In this document: positions 27,301-38,290 of the stretch, in pieces | Numbering within the stretch: position 1 is the first letter of the stretch | Layout of the letters: each line of letters begins with the position of its first letter | Assembly (NCBI RefSeq): GCF_000004195.4 | Contig: NC_030678.2 | Coordinates: 150,034,047-150,098,046, forward strand | Origin: Xenopus tropicalis | Taxonomy: Eukaryota > Chordata > Amphibia > Anura > Pipidae | Direction of reading: 5' to 3' | Length of the DNA: 64,000 nt | The notes under the pieces: model-generated | Database searches by the model: none | Seen by the model: only the letters and a program-made list of their open reading frames with translations | Told to the model about the DNA's origin: nothing | Program-made: the position numbers and the translations under genes

Positions 27301-30300
27301 AAAGAAATATTGTATTTTTTAATATAATTACCTTGTTATTTGATTTAGTAGATATTTAACCTCTAGAAAATTATATTGTAATACAACATCTCCTTTGTGT
27401 TCTAACAGCATTCAAAAACTACAAAAAAAAATATCCAAGGATGATACACTGATACCAGATAACATTTACTAACTTACCGGATGCTTAAGGGCACATAACT
27501 CATACAGCACACATCCTAACGACCAAATATCCCTGTAAAACAAGTCAGCCAAACTCATTAGAGTGCCCACAAAAAAGGCCACTTCATTATAATAGCCCCC
27601 TATTTTCCTGTGATGTCAAAGACCCTCTGCTTTATAGCCAACTTTACCCCCGCTAAAATTAAAAACGAAAACAGTAGCACAAAGGTGAACCCACAGCTGC
27701 ACATACCACCTCTTCATGGCGTGGTTACAAGACACAGAAGCATAAAATACTGCTACTATTGCTGCTACCAAGAATTAAGGGCACATTCACTTACCCTGAC
27801 ACAGTGAGCATAGTGCACTTTTTTTTTTTAAAGGTAAATTTTTATTGGTTTTACAACATCACAAAACAATAACATACAAAACATTGGAATGGTGTCGAGT
27901 CAGGTTTAGGTCAATACAGACACGGGTACTATTGGTAGGCATTGTAGTTGTCACAGTGTAGGTGGCTGTGTTTGGTTCTGTCGGGTCAGTCACACTTAGG
28001 GGCTGATTTACTAAGACACGAATTCGAATCCGAATTGGAAAAATTCCGATTGGAAAACGAACATTTTGCGTCTTTTTTGTATTTTTTGCGATTTTTTTTG
28101 GCGCCTTTACGACTTTTCGGAAATTGTTGCGACTTTTTCGTTACCAATACGATTTTCGCGAAAAAACGCAGGTTTTTCGTAGCCATTACGATTCGCTCGT
28201 ATCTTGTCGCGACTTTTTCGTATTGAGCACTCGTAAGCGGCGGCCGAAACTTTCAGACTTAGCATGATTTTGAAAGCCTCCCATAGGACTCAATGGCACC
28301 CTGCAGCTCCAACCTGGCCCAAGGAAAGTCTCCCATAGGGCTCAATGGCACTCTGCAGCTCCAACCCGGCCCAAGGAAAGTCTCCCATAGGGCTCAATGG
28401 CACTCTGCAGCTCCAACCTGGCCCAAGGAAAGTCTCCCATAGGGCTCAATGGCACTCTGCAGCTCCAACCCGGCCCAAGGAAAGTCTCCCATAGGGCTCA
28501 ATGGCACTCTGCAGCTCCAACCCGGCCCAAGGAAAGTCTCCCATAGGGCTCAATGGCACTCTGCAGCTCCAACCCGGCCCAAGGAAAGTCTCCCATAGGG
28601 CTCAATGGCACTCTGCAGCTCCAACCCGGCCCAAGGAAAGTCTCCCATAGGGCTCAATGGCACTCTGCAGCTCCAACCCGGCCCAAGGAAAGTCTCCCAT
28701 AGGGCTCAATGGCACTCTGCAGCTCCAACCCGGCCCAAGGAAAGTCTCCCATAGGGCTCAATGGCACTCTGCAGCTCCAACCCGGCCCAAGGAAAGTCTC
28801 CCATAGGGCTCAATGGCACTCTGCAGCTCCAACCCGGCCCAAGGAAAGTCTCCCATAGGGCTCAATGGCACTCTGCAGCTCCAACCCGGCCCAAGGAAAG
28901 TCTCCCATAGGGCTCAATGGCACTCTGCAGCTCCAACCCGGCCCAAGGAAAGTCTCCCATAGGGCTCAATGGCACTCTGCAGCTCCAACCCGGCCCAAGG
29001 AAAGTCTCCCATAGGGCTCAATGGCACTCTGCAGCTCCAACCCGGCCCAAGGAAAGTCTCCCATAGGGCTCAATGGCACTCTGCAGCTCCAACCCGGCCC
29101 AAGGAAAGTCTCCCATAGGGCTCAATGGCACTCTGCAGCTCCAACCCGGCCCAAGGAAAGTCTCCCATAGGGCTCAATGGCACTCTGCAGCTCCAACCCG
29201 GCCCAAGGAAAGTCTCCCATAGGGCTCAATGGCACTCTGCAGCTCCAACCCGGCCCAAGAAAAGTCTCCCATAGGGCTCAATGGCACTCTGCAGCTCCAA
29301 CCCGGCCCAAGGAAAGTCTCCCATAGGGCTCAATGGCACTCTGCAGCTCCAACCCGGCCCAAGGAAAGTCTCCCATAGGGCTCAATGGCACTCTGCAGCT
29401 CCAACCCGGCTCAAGGAAAGCCTCCCATAGGGCTCAATGGCACTCTGCAGCTCCAACCCGGCCCAAGGAAAGTCTCCCATAGGGCTCAATGGTACCCTGC
29501 AGCTCCAACCCGGCCCAAGGAAAGTCTCCCATAGGGCTCAATGGCACTCTGCAGCTCCAACCTGGCCCAAGGAAAGTATCCCATAGGGCTCAATGGTACT
29601 CTGCAGCTCCAACCTGGCCCAAGGAAAGTCTCCCATAGGGTTCAATGGCACTCTGCAGCTCCAACCTGGCCCAAGGAAAGTCTCCCATAGGGCTCAATGG
29701 CACTCTGCTGCTCCAACCTGGCCCAAGAAAAGTCACCATACTGAAGCTTGAATGAATCCGAACGCTACGAAAAAATCGCAACATTTTGCGCAACTTTCGG
29801 AATGGCTACGAAAAAGGTGCGACTTTTCGCGCAAGTTTTAACGATACGAAAAAATCGGCAGATTTTGCGCAACATTCGGAAGGCAACGAAAAAGTTGTCG
29901 GATAATTTTCCGAAAAAATCGCCAAATACCGATCATCAATGGAAGCAACTACATGTACATGTGCTCTTCAATGTAAAACAGATGCAGTTGTTTTTGCAGT
30001 CTGTTCGGCATCAGCTCCAGTGTTTCTCATGTAAGTCATGTCAGTTCTGGTGTTCAGCATGCAAATAATGTCTGTGCCCAATTCTTTAGCTACAAGTGCA
30101 CTGTGTCTATTGATGCAGGGCACTGAGAGAATCATGCAGCTATCTCCTGGTCAGGGCGGTAGCTCCAGGGTTCACACAGCGCCGTGCATCAGTAGACAAA
30201 GCATTGCTCAATTTGGATTGGAAGGCAGGAAGGTGTGAGCGTGACTATACAGAAGTGCACAGAGTGCATTTGGAATTTAATGAAAGTGGTTTTAGATGGG

Positions 30301-33300
30301 GAAAAGGGCAAATTGCCTACTGCGTCTACAGATCTAAATGAGCCCTTTAGGCTTGGGGGCTTCTGCAGTTACAATTTTCATGCTGGTACCATTTGTAAGA
30401 CCTCTTCTATCACGGGTGCAGAATTTCAGGACAAGACCCACATCAAACCCCTAAACAGCTCCCCTTTATACAAGAGAAACCAGGAGATGGGTCTCCTGGG
30501 TAAATGTCTGGGACTGCCAAGACCCTATTGTTATGCCTCTGCATCATCAACTTGTGTTGGCCAACCTAAACATTGTCTCTATAAATGCTTTATCTGAGTA
30601 ACTCCCAGAAACACAAAATAAAATAGATATAAACACAAGACCCCATCATTCCTGTAACTGCAATTCACTGGGATTGGACATTCCCCGTGCACGTACAGAG
30701 ACGCTATACACAAACTGCACTTACGTTTTGTTGTTATATGGCTTATTCTCACAGATTTCAGGAGAGAGGTAATATGGAGTTCCCACACAGGTACGCGCCA
30801 GTTCCATTGTGCTTTCAAAGACAAATCATACATAAGATTATCACTGTGTTTGAAGATCATATATAATAGAGAATATAAACAGATACTGGTAATTAAAGTT
30901 ACAAATCTATCACAATCTAATACTTTTAGGGCTGCACCGAATCCAAGATTTTGTTTGGGATAAATTCCAGCCCTTTTTTTTTCATTGCTGGATTCCAGTT
31001 TGGCCTACTCCTTGATGTTCTGTCAAAACGAACCTAAATCCTTAAAGTCATGTGATTATAAAGTGTTTTAGGGCTGTGGCACATGGGGGGATTAATCTCC
31101 CGCAACAAATCTCCCTTGTCGCGGTTGACTAATCTCCCCGATATGACATCCCACTGGCGAGAATATAAATCAGTGGGATGGCCTCTCGAGGCAACTTCAG
31201 CAATTTAGATTCTCGCCGGTGGGATGTCATATCGGGGAGATTTGACGACCGCGACAAGGGAGATTTGTCGCAGGCGATTAATCTCCCCGTGTGCCACAGC
31301 CCTTACAACTGGGAGCAATTTTTTTTTTGTTTACAGATGATTTCACTTTTTTTCTCAAAATGTAATAAATTAGAGTTCAGATTAGATACTGAGCTAAAAC
31401 TTAGTGGTTCATCCTGAAGTACTTACGGGGATGGTGATACTTACACTAATTAATGTAAGTTAAAAGTTCCCTATAGGTTACATTGATGGCTGATGGGGCT
31501 GCTTTTGTTAGTAATTGGTACGTGACGTCCCTAAACCTGACTGTTTTGCCAACCTGACTGTCCCTTCTCAGCCTGTCAGTTATAGCTTCTATTGCTAACG
31601 GCCTCCTGCTGCACAAATATGGCCGCCCCCTCATAGAGGAACATGGTGGGTCAGATAAGTAATGTAAAAGCATTGGGGAAATACTTTTATGGCTTAATTA
31701 TAAATAGCATGCAAAGACAGTGTTATGATAAATGTAAAAAAGGTTTCATTTCTGGTGTCAGTAACCTTTAGTATATTAAAGAATGAGCAATTTCAAGCAA
31801 CTTTTCTATTGGGCTTTATTTTTTATTTTTGTATTAAAATAATATTGCTCTATGAGACTACAAATTTATTGTTGTTACTTTTCAGAACTCAGCTATAAAC
31901 CAGATAGCTGCTGAAACTCCAAACTAGAGAGCTTAGGAATAAAAATTAAAATAATTGGAAAACCACAAATAATCAAAAATTAAGACCAATTACAAATCAT
32001 CTTAGAATATCACTCTCTACATCAGTGATCCCCAACCAAGTTGCTCTCAGTGCCCCCAAACCAGGTAGTTTATTTTGGATTCCTGACTTGGGGGCAAGTT
32101 TTGGTTGAATAAAACAAGATTTCCTACCAAATAAAGCCCCTGTAAGCTGATAGGGTGCACAGAGGCTGCCTAATAGCCAATCACAGCCCTTATTTGGCTC
32201 CTCCATGAAATTTTATGATGCTTGTGTTGCTCTCCAAGTCTTTTTACATTTGACTGTGGCTCATGATTAAGAAAGGTTGGGGACCCCTGGTCTACATCAT
32301 ACTAAAAGTTAACTCATAGGTGGACAACCCCTTTAAGTGATATTTTCCATTAAAACACAGCCAGATGGGCTATTTACAAAGTCACAAAGGATTATTATTA
32401 AAAAGATTTCCTACTTGTTCAGCATTCTTGCTATGCCAAAGTCTCCCAGTTTTGCCAGTGTTCCATTATTGGAAAGGAAAATGTTCTGCAAGCAAACACA
32501 AACATGGTCACATCCCTGCCTGCGAGAGCTCCATTGAAGTCAGCAGTCAGTATGTGCACGGTCTATACCTGTGCTTTGATGTCTCGGTGCAGGACTTTCC
32601 GATCATGAATGTGTTTCAGTCCCAATGAAATCTGCACAAACCAGCTGAGGATCTGAAAGGTGAATCCCCAAACAGGCAAATCCATGTATCAGTTTTAGAT
32701 TAATAATACATCCCAATGTCCTTTATTTGCCACTAGATATCACAATATAATTCAATAACTACTGAATACTGAACTGTCAGAAATTGGTGATCTTCTTGCA
32801 CATGATCCAGCAGTGAATTGTCTAGTGAATTTCCAGTTTCCTGTTTGACAGAGTTGTGAAGCTCAGGGTAATAGCTAGGCCATTATTTACTATCCCATTT
32901 AACTTGTCTTCCTTCTATTAAAGGAGAACTAAACTCTGAAAATTAATATGATTAAAAAATGTCATATATTTTATTTACTGAACTTATTGCACCTGCCTAA
33001 AGTTTCAGCATCTCAATATGAGCAATGATCCAGGACTTCAAATTTGTCACAGTTTTGTAAAGTGTCTGGGACACACACATGCTCAGTGGGCTTTGGGCAG
33101 CTGTTGAGAAGCTGAGCTTAGGGGTTGTCAAAAATTATCAAGTGAAAAATGATGTTACAGGGCTGATTATTAAATTCTGATCTTATTTTCACTTGTTTAT
33201 GACCTGCCATGTACTAATTACTAATAAGCCTTATATTGTGACACTTACATTCTATATATACAGTATATTGTGAGTGGGCCCCTAAGCTCAGGTAAGTGAC

Positions 33301-35907
33301 AGCAGCATAGAGCATGTGCAGGGAATCAGCATAAAAAAAGATGGGGGGCTACTGGGGGCAACTTTGGGGGCACAGATCTTCCCTGCTAAAGGGCTGGGGT
33401 TGCCCTGAGCTGGTACAGAAGCCTAAAACATAATGTACAACATTTCTAGCCTACTTTAGTCAGGCTTTAGTTCTCCTTTAAATGATGAGGGAATGCATGG
33501 ACCCTACCAGAAATGGACCCAACGGGGAAATACAAAGCCACAGTAACAGCCCCACACTAATATATTGGTCTTCTACACACTGAACAAAACACATGAAACA
33601 ATCAGAATATCCAAGGCTATTGTGATACTAATATCTACAGTTAGTACTTGTGGTTGTATTTATAGTTTATGTATGTGAGTGTATAGATTGGTAGGTGTGG
33701 GTTAGGTGTGCTGGGTTTACTTGGATGGGTTGAACTTGATGGACACTGGTCTTTTTTCAACCCTATGTAACTATGTAACTATGTAACTAAGAACTATTCT
33801 TTGATTTACAAAGCAATATAATGCATGGAATAGAGAGCCTCCTACTGTACATTATAGGATATTACAAGTCACTGACAACTTCTATGCCCTTTTCTATAGG
33901 CCACAAAACTCCAGGAAGGATGTTCATATCCTTTTGTATCCAATCGTTTTCTATAGGAAGTACATTACCGCCTCTGTTACATAACTGGAGGTTTGCATAG
34001 AAACAGTATCATGAATGATCAGTGGGTACGCAGTTAGAGTAGTAAAAGAGAAAGACTTGGTTCGTAGGGGTTATTGCACTCTGGCTATTACTATTACAAG
34101 CCTGGTAGTTTTGAGCTAAACAATTTAGAATTAAATCTTTTGCCATAGTTCATATAATTGTGACACAAGGGGGCATCTTATTTATGTTAGCAAAGAAAAA
34201 AATGACCATTCCTGTGCATTTTCCCCAGAATTCCAGCATAACAGTGGGGGCCCTTAAGTTGCATCCAAAATAACTTGTGCATGATGCACCATTATGGACA
34301 CAAAATACTGATGGAACTTGCTAAGGGAACTTGGGAATTACCATGTAAATGCATACACCAATGCATGCATTGGTGCTTGCCACAAACAGCAAAGTAGCAT
34401 TACAGGGGGCAAGTACCTTTCTGTCAATTTTGTGCCCATTTCAGCGCTTTGCACTTTCTCATGCATGAGCTCTCAGAAATGGTTCTTCCCATACCTGATC
34501 TTCCTCAAAGAGCACTCCTCTCTGTTTGTTTACTCTCTTCATCAAATCCCCACCATCACAGTACTCCATCACGATATACAGCTTATTTCTTTCTGCAATT
34601 AAATAGCATGAAATGATCAAGGGGCAAGTGCAATTAACTTTTGCCATCATTCAGACATTGATATGTTATTATATTTTCATAATCTGGAAACATGACCCCA
34701 AAGTTCAAATTTTAAACTAGTAGGCACCTCTACACCTGCCTGACCACAACTCCAACCTGCCGAGTCCATCCCCCAGGTGGTGAAATCTGGGTCCCCTTAT
34801 TTCACTGATTCCTGTCTTTACCCCTCTGATAGTGGCCCTGATGTGTGCGTCTGTGCATGTATGTGTGTGCCTGTGTTAATGAAGAACAAAAATAACATTT
34901 AGTAGTCTGTAAGTAACTGACCTTGCAAAAGAGTCACTCACCTTCAATAGAAGAAAAGAAGGTGACAATATTGGGGTGCTTCATCTTGGCAAGCAGAACC
35001 ACTTCCTTGTGAGAAGCTTCTTTCTCTTTCGTTGGCATCTAAGGAAAAGTATTATAGCTCAAGTTTATCTATGCTCAGTTTATAAAAGTAGGACTGTCTA
35101 ATATACACACCATCCCTCCCTACTATACCTGCTATCCCACAGCCACAGTCCCTTCCCAGAGGCTATTATCCCCACTGCTACTATAGGCACCATCTCTCCC
35201 TACTATACCTGCTATCCCACAGCCACAGTCCCTTCCCAGAGGCTATTATCCCACTGCTACTATAGGCACCATCTCCCCCTACTATACCTGCTATCCCACA
35301 GCCACAGTCCCTTCTCAGAGGCTATTATCCCCACTGCTACTATAGGCACCATCTCTCCCTACTATACCTGCTATCCCTCAGCCACAGTCCCTTCCCAGAG
35401 GCTATTATCCCCCCACTGCTACTATAGGCACCATCTCTCCCTACTATACCTGCTATCCCACAGCCACAGTACCTTCCCAGAGGCTATTATCCCCCCACTG
35501 CTACTATAGGCACCATCTCTCCCTACTATACCTGCTATCCCACAGCCACAGTCCCTTCCCAGAGGCTATTATCCCCACTGCTACTATAGGCACCATCTTT
35601 CCCTACTATACCTGCTATCCCACAGCCACAGTCCCTTCCCAGAGGCTATTATCCCCACTGCTACTATAGGCAGCTCCCCTGAACCCCCCCCACATTAGAA
35701 CCTAACGCAGTAAAAATCTTACATATGGAAGAAGTTACACAGCCCATTTAACAAATAGGTCATTATAAGTATAATATACAGGACCGTTACCTTTGACAAG
35801 TTGATCTCTTTGATTACACACTGCATGTTATCAGACTTTCCCTTTGCCAGATACGCTTTTCCAAATGCTCCTTCCCCAATCATCCGTACAATGTCATACT
35901 TGTCCAT
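13139..35907 (-). CDS. nek5: NIMA-related serine/threonine kinase Nek5 (22 coding exons, 932 aa)
   Basis: Twenty-two exons join in phase into a 932-residue protein. The N-terminal NIMA-family kinase domain (about residues 4-260) keeps all catalytic elements: glycine loop GEGAFG (11-16), K33, HRDIKAQN with D128, DFG at 147-149, and TPYYLSPE ending at 174. A charged, partly coiled-coil middle (about 270-630, including [16 protein letters not shown] helix sequence) is followed by two RKQW...TLL repeats (R645 and R685), an acidic segment and a long Glu/Gln-rich end. Start at 35907 (ACAATGG, good context); an in-frame ATG at 35922 would add 5 residues. It lies between alg11 and nek3, as in mammals. 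From memory, human NEK5 is about 708 aa and stops soon after one RKQW unit, so the frog tail is longer. NEK5 has been linked to centrosomes and mitochondria; nothing here tests that. Confidence 0.95.
13677..14106. mobile_element. MITE with TTTAAAGGAGAAGGAAAGG termini, abutting the last nek5 exon
   Basis: Terminal inverted repeats TTTAAAGGAGAAGGAAAGG (left) and CCTTTCCTTCTCCTTTAAA (right), probably inserted at a TTAA target. Its left end meets the first base of the last nek5 exon (13676), so it forms the splice acceptor; see findings. Confidence 0.85.
14160..14650. mobile_element. Family A MITE interrupted by a second repeat
   Basis: Outer parts match 1455-1780. A different repeat, GTGATCCCCAACCAGTGG... 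to AAGGTTGGGGAACCC, is nested at about 14237-14417; its relatives are at 32027-32290, 55365-55660 and 62866-63165. Confidence 0.65.
15693..16073. mobile_element. Family A MITE in a nek5 intron
   Basis: Complete ends TACAGGTATGGG and CTATACCTGTA. Contains a partial internal duplication of the central block. Lies 28 bp past the donor of the 16101-16199 exon. Confidence 0.75.
16480..16870. repeat. Interspersed repeat (family B)
   Basis: Shares long blocks with 1-240, 23000-24012, 31765-32340, 38480-38660 and 61565-62060: a TCCAATTGGTCTT-type end, a GACCCTAGCAACCA-type middle and an AACCCCTTTAA-type end. Noncoding; presumably a MITE or SINE-like element. Confidence 0.55.
18400..18975. repeat. 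~80-bp minisatellite, about 7 copies, in nek5 intron 18
   Basis: Units begin CAGTCCCTTCCCAGAGGC and run 79-82 bp, varying mainly in a C run. The array takes up most of the 792-nt intron between exons 19107-19221 and 18174-18314. The same unit recurs at 35105-35675 and 56892-58445. Confidence 0.95.
19107..26229 (-). CDS. nek5: nek5 middle exons 9-18 (basic and coiled-coil region)
   Basis: In coding order: 26229-26136 (94 nt), 25888-25737 (152 nt, basic/proline-rich), 25619-25423 (197 nt, starts KYWEPKPD), 24695-24629 (67 nt, [16 protein letters not shown]), 24194-24069 (126 nt, [10 protein letters not shown]), 22485-22402 (84 nt, LIRQQYHND helix), 22184-22086 (99 nt), 21607-21530 (78 nt, charged helix), 19986-19918 (69 nt, KFEINLDG) and 19221-19107 (115 nt). 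GLRPSSA, the RQQYHND helix and KFEINLD match my memory of mammalian NEK5, which fixes the orthology. Exon 14 resembles the NEK1 coiled coil. Boundaries fit splice consensus and phase throughout. Confidence 0.88.
20890..21098. repeat. 102-bp exact tandem duplication in a nek5 intron
   Basis: Two head-to-tail copies, offset 102 bp, identical by eye; each contains ATTGCCACTGCAACCAATGG. Very recent, or an assembly duplicate. Confidence 0.9.
22655..22990 (+). pseudogene. Decayed CR1/L2-like reverse transcriptase fragment
   Basis: Readable with frameshifts as the LINE RT C-terminal region: [17 protein letters not shown], then a later GCTGTGAAG...TGGGATTCT block matching the RAVRLWNALPS part of the better copy at 59680-60242. 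Not functional. Confidence 0.65.
23000..24012. repeat. Family B repeat split by a nested element
   Basis: Family B sequence runs 23000-23186 and resumes at 23817-24012. The break is filled by the element at 23187-23816. Confidence 0.6.
23187..23816. mobile_element. Nested element with ACCGTATATACTCGAG termini
   Basis: About 630 bp bounded by inverted ACCGTATATACTCGAG (left) and CTCGAGTATATACGGT (right). The interior has GGGAGCGCACACAGAAGAAT short tandem copies near 23553-23615. No transposase frame. It entered a family B repeat, which gives its relative age. Confidence 0.75.
26881..35907 (-). CDS. nek5: nek5 kinase-domain exons 1-8
   Basis: In coding order: 35907-35791 (117 nt, glycine loop and K33), 35038-34942 (97 nt), 34592-34495 (98 nt, hinge [13 protein letters not shown]), 32652-32569 (84 nt, HRDIKAQ), 32485-32415 (71 nt, DFG), 30811-30725 (87 nt, activation segment GTPYYLSPE), 27532-27478 (55 nt, [11 protein letters not shown]) and 27081-26881 (201 nt, C-lobe). 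All have AG acceptors and GT donors; the last donor is GTTAGT. Splice phases are 0,1,0,0,2,2,0,0 at exon ends. The first exon starts at acceptor 35929 and carries 22 nt of 5' UTR. Confidence 0.93.
27995..29940. mobile_element. Palindromic MITE expanded by an internal minisatellite (nek5 intron 6)
   Basis: Left arm 27995-28255 (GGGGCTGATTTACTAAGACA..., AT-rich with TTTTTCG motifs) and right arm about 29745-29940 (CGAAAAAATCG motifs) are inverted relatives of the foldback element at 53499-54003. The 52-bp array sits at the centre where the hairpin loop would be. Confidence 0.75.
28265..29738. repeat. 52-bp minisatellite, about 28 copies
   Basis: Unit starts AAAGTCTCCCATAGGGCTCA and repeats at exactly 52 bp (for example 28325 and 28377). 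Central units are almost identical; those at the two edges have more changes, the usual pattern for an array growing by unequal exchange. Confidence 0.97.
31069..31305. mobile_element. Foldback MITE with TTAGGGCTGTGGC termini
   Basis: Ends TTAGGGCTGTGGCACA and TGTGCCACAGCCCTTA; nearly palindromic throughout, with GATATGACATCCCAC blocks facing each other. A relative is at 61077-61218. Confidence 0.8.
31765..32340. repeat. Family B repeat with nested GATCCCCAACC element
   Basis: Family B sequence is interrupted at about 32027-32290 by the GTGATCCCCAACCAAG... to GGTTGGGGACCCC repeat. Ends CAACCCCTTTAA. Confidence 0.55.
32928..33482. mobile_element. Complete MITE with TTAAAGGAGAACTAAA termini
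   Basis: Inverted ends TTAAAGGAGAACTAAA and TTTAGTTCTCCTTTAA. Such TTAA-flanked elements resemble the Xenopus T2/Kolobok-type MITEs; that assignment is from memory. Confidence 0.75.
33603..33790 (+). mobile_element. CR1-like LINE 3' end (short copy)
   Basis: Matches 60207-60391: AGAATATCCAAGGCTATTGT, the CTTTTTTCAACC block and a tail of CTATGTAA 8-mers. An 8-bp terminal repeat is a CR1 trait. Confidence 0.8.
35105..35675. repeat. ~80-bp minisatellite, about 7 copies, in nek5 coding intron 1
   Basis: Same unit as 18400-18975. It fills about three quarters of the 752-nt intron between the first two coding exons. Confidence 0.95.
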
Positions 35908-35929
35908 TGTGCTTTGGTACATATCCTAC

Positions 35930-38118
35930 CTGTCTTATAGAAGAGAAACAAACACAAGGCAAGTCTGGTTACAGCAGCATCCTTGGGAACAACACTGCAT
36001 TTTCTGAAGGTATTGGGCCTGATTTACTAAAATATGCATTGGTGGAATTATTCATGCTTTTTTCCACAACTATCCTGCAGGTGGTGAATAATGAGCACAA
36101 ACAAATAGTCTGCTCTGGGACAACTTGCAAACGGAGCCTTGTGCTTGACAACTGGTCAGGGATAGTTCACATTTAAAGGACATGTCAACCCCAAAAATAT
36201 TTTTTTTGTCTAATAAAAGAAAACATAATTCCAAGCAACTTTCCAATGTGAATTTATTGAAATTTTTTAGTGGTTTAAAAGTCATTTGTAAATATAATTG
36301 CCATAGAAATGGTTGTTACTTTTTAAACAATGTTGCAAAGGTCAGACTCCACCAGCAAGTCAGGTCTGTCAGTCTGCTGCCTTGTGTTACATTGTTTCAA
36401 TTGCCAGAGCCCCCAGGGCAGAGAATAGAAAAGGATAGATAAACACTGCTGCTAATAGCAATTATATATGCAAATAAGTAAAAAACCATTGCAAATGCGT
36501 ACTGAATGTGTATTTCAAAGTTGCATGGTATAAGGCTGATGCCACACGTGGCGTTTTTCCGCTGCGTATTTTCTAATTCTCTCGGCGGCTGAAAAACGCC
36601 TGATAACTTGAAAACTTGAAAAGACGCAAAGCAAACCACACAATGCGGAAATACGCTAGAAAACGCCATACATGGATTTTTCAAGCGTAGGCCAAAATAC
36701 GCCATTATTTGCAAAGCAAGCTATTCCTATGTATACGCAAAGGCAGCTGCCAGACCTAGCGGAAACACGCGGCGTTTTTTGCTATTTCGAACTATTAGCA
36801 CCATGGGAATGGGATTGGCTTACGTCACCAGTACTTGGCTGAAAAACGCCATAGTCTCGGGCTGTGTGGCTTGTGCGGCGTTTTTAGGCTGAGAAAAAAC
36901 GCAGCGGGAAAAACGCCACGTGTGGCATCAGCCTTACGTTTTCTTTTCTTAACAAGCCAAGGTGGTCCCTGATCCAACTGATTTTCAAACCTGCCCAATC
37001 GAGATCTGGACGATTTCAGGCCAGATATCAGTCAGGCAGGCCCATCGTTAGTGCCCATACAGGGGCAGATAAGCTGCCAAATTGGTCTAAGGGACTGATA
37101 TCGGCAGCTAGAATCGGCCCGTGTATGGCCACCTTTAGGCACAACCCCATGGTATATGGCACTTACCACGTGCAAAGATAGATTTGTTTTGCACTGTACC
37201 CTCTAATAGTAAACAACACCTATTATCTTTTCTGTATTTTAGGATAGGGGCAGATTTAGGTACGGTTTAGATATTGAGGGCATGATCCTCTGGCTCCAGA
37301 ATCAGAGGGGCAGATAAAAGCAGAAAGGGCAGTAAATACTGGGTAACTGTATATATATATATATACATCAGCAATGTCCAGCCTGTAGTCCTCCAGCTGC
37401 AACTCCCAGCAACCCACTAACAGCTAATGTCTGTTTTGCTTGCAGGTTGGACACTGGATTCCTTTCATTTCTTGATGACTAGAAGAGAGCTCCAGCCTTC
37501 CTGCTTCTCTTTAGCAGATCCAGTGCCGTCTCAGCTCTCCTCTTCCATTTACTGTGTAATTCAACTCCCTCTAGAAGACTGTAAGTGGCATCTCTAGGAT
37601 ATCTCTCAACTTTCCTCTGAGCACAGAAACCAGGGAAGCCCAACAATAATTAAACTACAATTCCCAGAATCCCCAGTATAATAATGAGGAGGAGATAAAA
37701 TATTGTAAATTGTAAGGCGCTAACATATGTCAACTCCTATGGTACCCTTACTGAAACTGCAAAACACATCAAAGCATGGAGAGGGGTAAAAAAACACTAT
37801 AAACCATACTACTGAACTTCCATTATGGATTTCTAGCTGAACTTCAGCTCCCACTACTTTTGTAGTTACAGTAGCTGGGATTTATCCAGTGTGGGCTCAG
37901 CAGAACATCGGATCAGACACACAAAGTACAGCGGGTACAGCGCTAAATAGATTTTATATTTGTTCTGCTCCTCCGCCCCTTAGTTGCTATGGTTACAGAA
38001 CGCAAACAGTTGCGAGAAACCCCAAAGCGTTGCTATGGGCGAGTTCACCCCTAAGTCCCTGCTGCCCGTAGCGTTACTGAGTGAAACATTTGCCCCCAGT
38101 GCCCCGGCTCATACTCAC
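35930..38118 (-). other. nek5 5' intron
   Basis: Lies between the proposed noncoding exon and the first coding exon. Holds the MITE at 36532-36936, a GATATCGGCAG-type repeat piece at about 36958-37138 (related to about 47041-47240) and an AT microsatellite near 37350. No coding exon is seen. Confidence 0.5.
36532..36936. mobile_element. Foldback MITE with AAGGCTGATGCCACACG termini
   Basis: Ends AAGGCTGATGCCACACGTGG and CCACGTGTGGCATCAGCCTT. The interior is rich in GGCGTTTTT and AAAAACGCC facing each other. Contains two CACGTG E-boxes at the mirrored ends. Confidence 0.85.
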
Positions 38119-38290
38119 AGCACTTTTACCAGTCCGGCTCGGCTCCCAGACTCTCGGCCAGAGCAATGAGGCTGCAGGACACAAGCTCTTTGGGAATGAA
38201 CACTGCGCATGCGCACCGTGGGACCTGTAGCACTCACCTGCCTCACTCCTTCCCCTCACAGCTCTCATAATGCGCAGGGCTGCCACAAAC
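38119..38290 (-). promoter_or_regulatory. nek5: nek5 promoter and first noncoding exon
   Basis: CpG-rich stretch about 2.2 kb upstream of the nek5 start. A consensus donor (CT, then GTGAGT) at 38119/38118 on the minus strand would end a noncoding first exon that splices to the 35929 acceptor. The palindrome TGCGCATGCGCA at 38204-38215 is an exact NRF-1 site. No TATA box is seen. Exon start and extent are inferred; the donor and palindrome are seen. Confidence 0.55.

Noticed and set aside
28265..29738. CRISPR-like array
   Set aside because: The 52-bp units are contiguous without unique spacers, in a vertebrate intron; it is a minisatellite.
38074..38286. Minus-strand 70-codon frame at the nek5 promoter
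   Set aside because: It crosses the proposed donor at 38119 and has no similarity that I recognise; most likely chance in GC-rich DNA.
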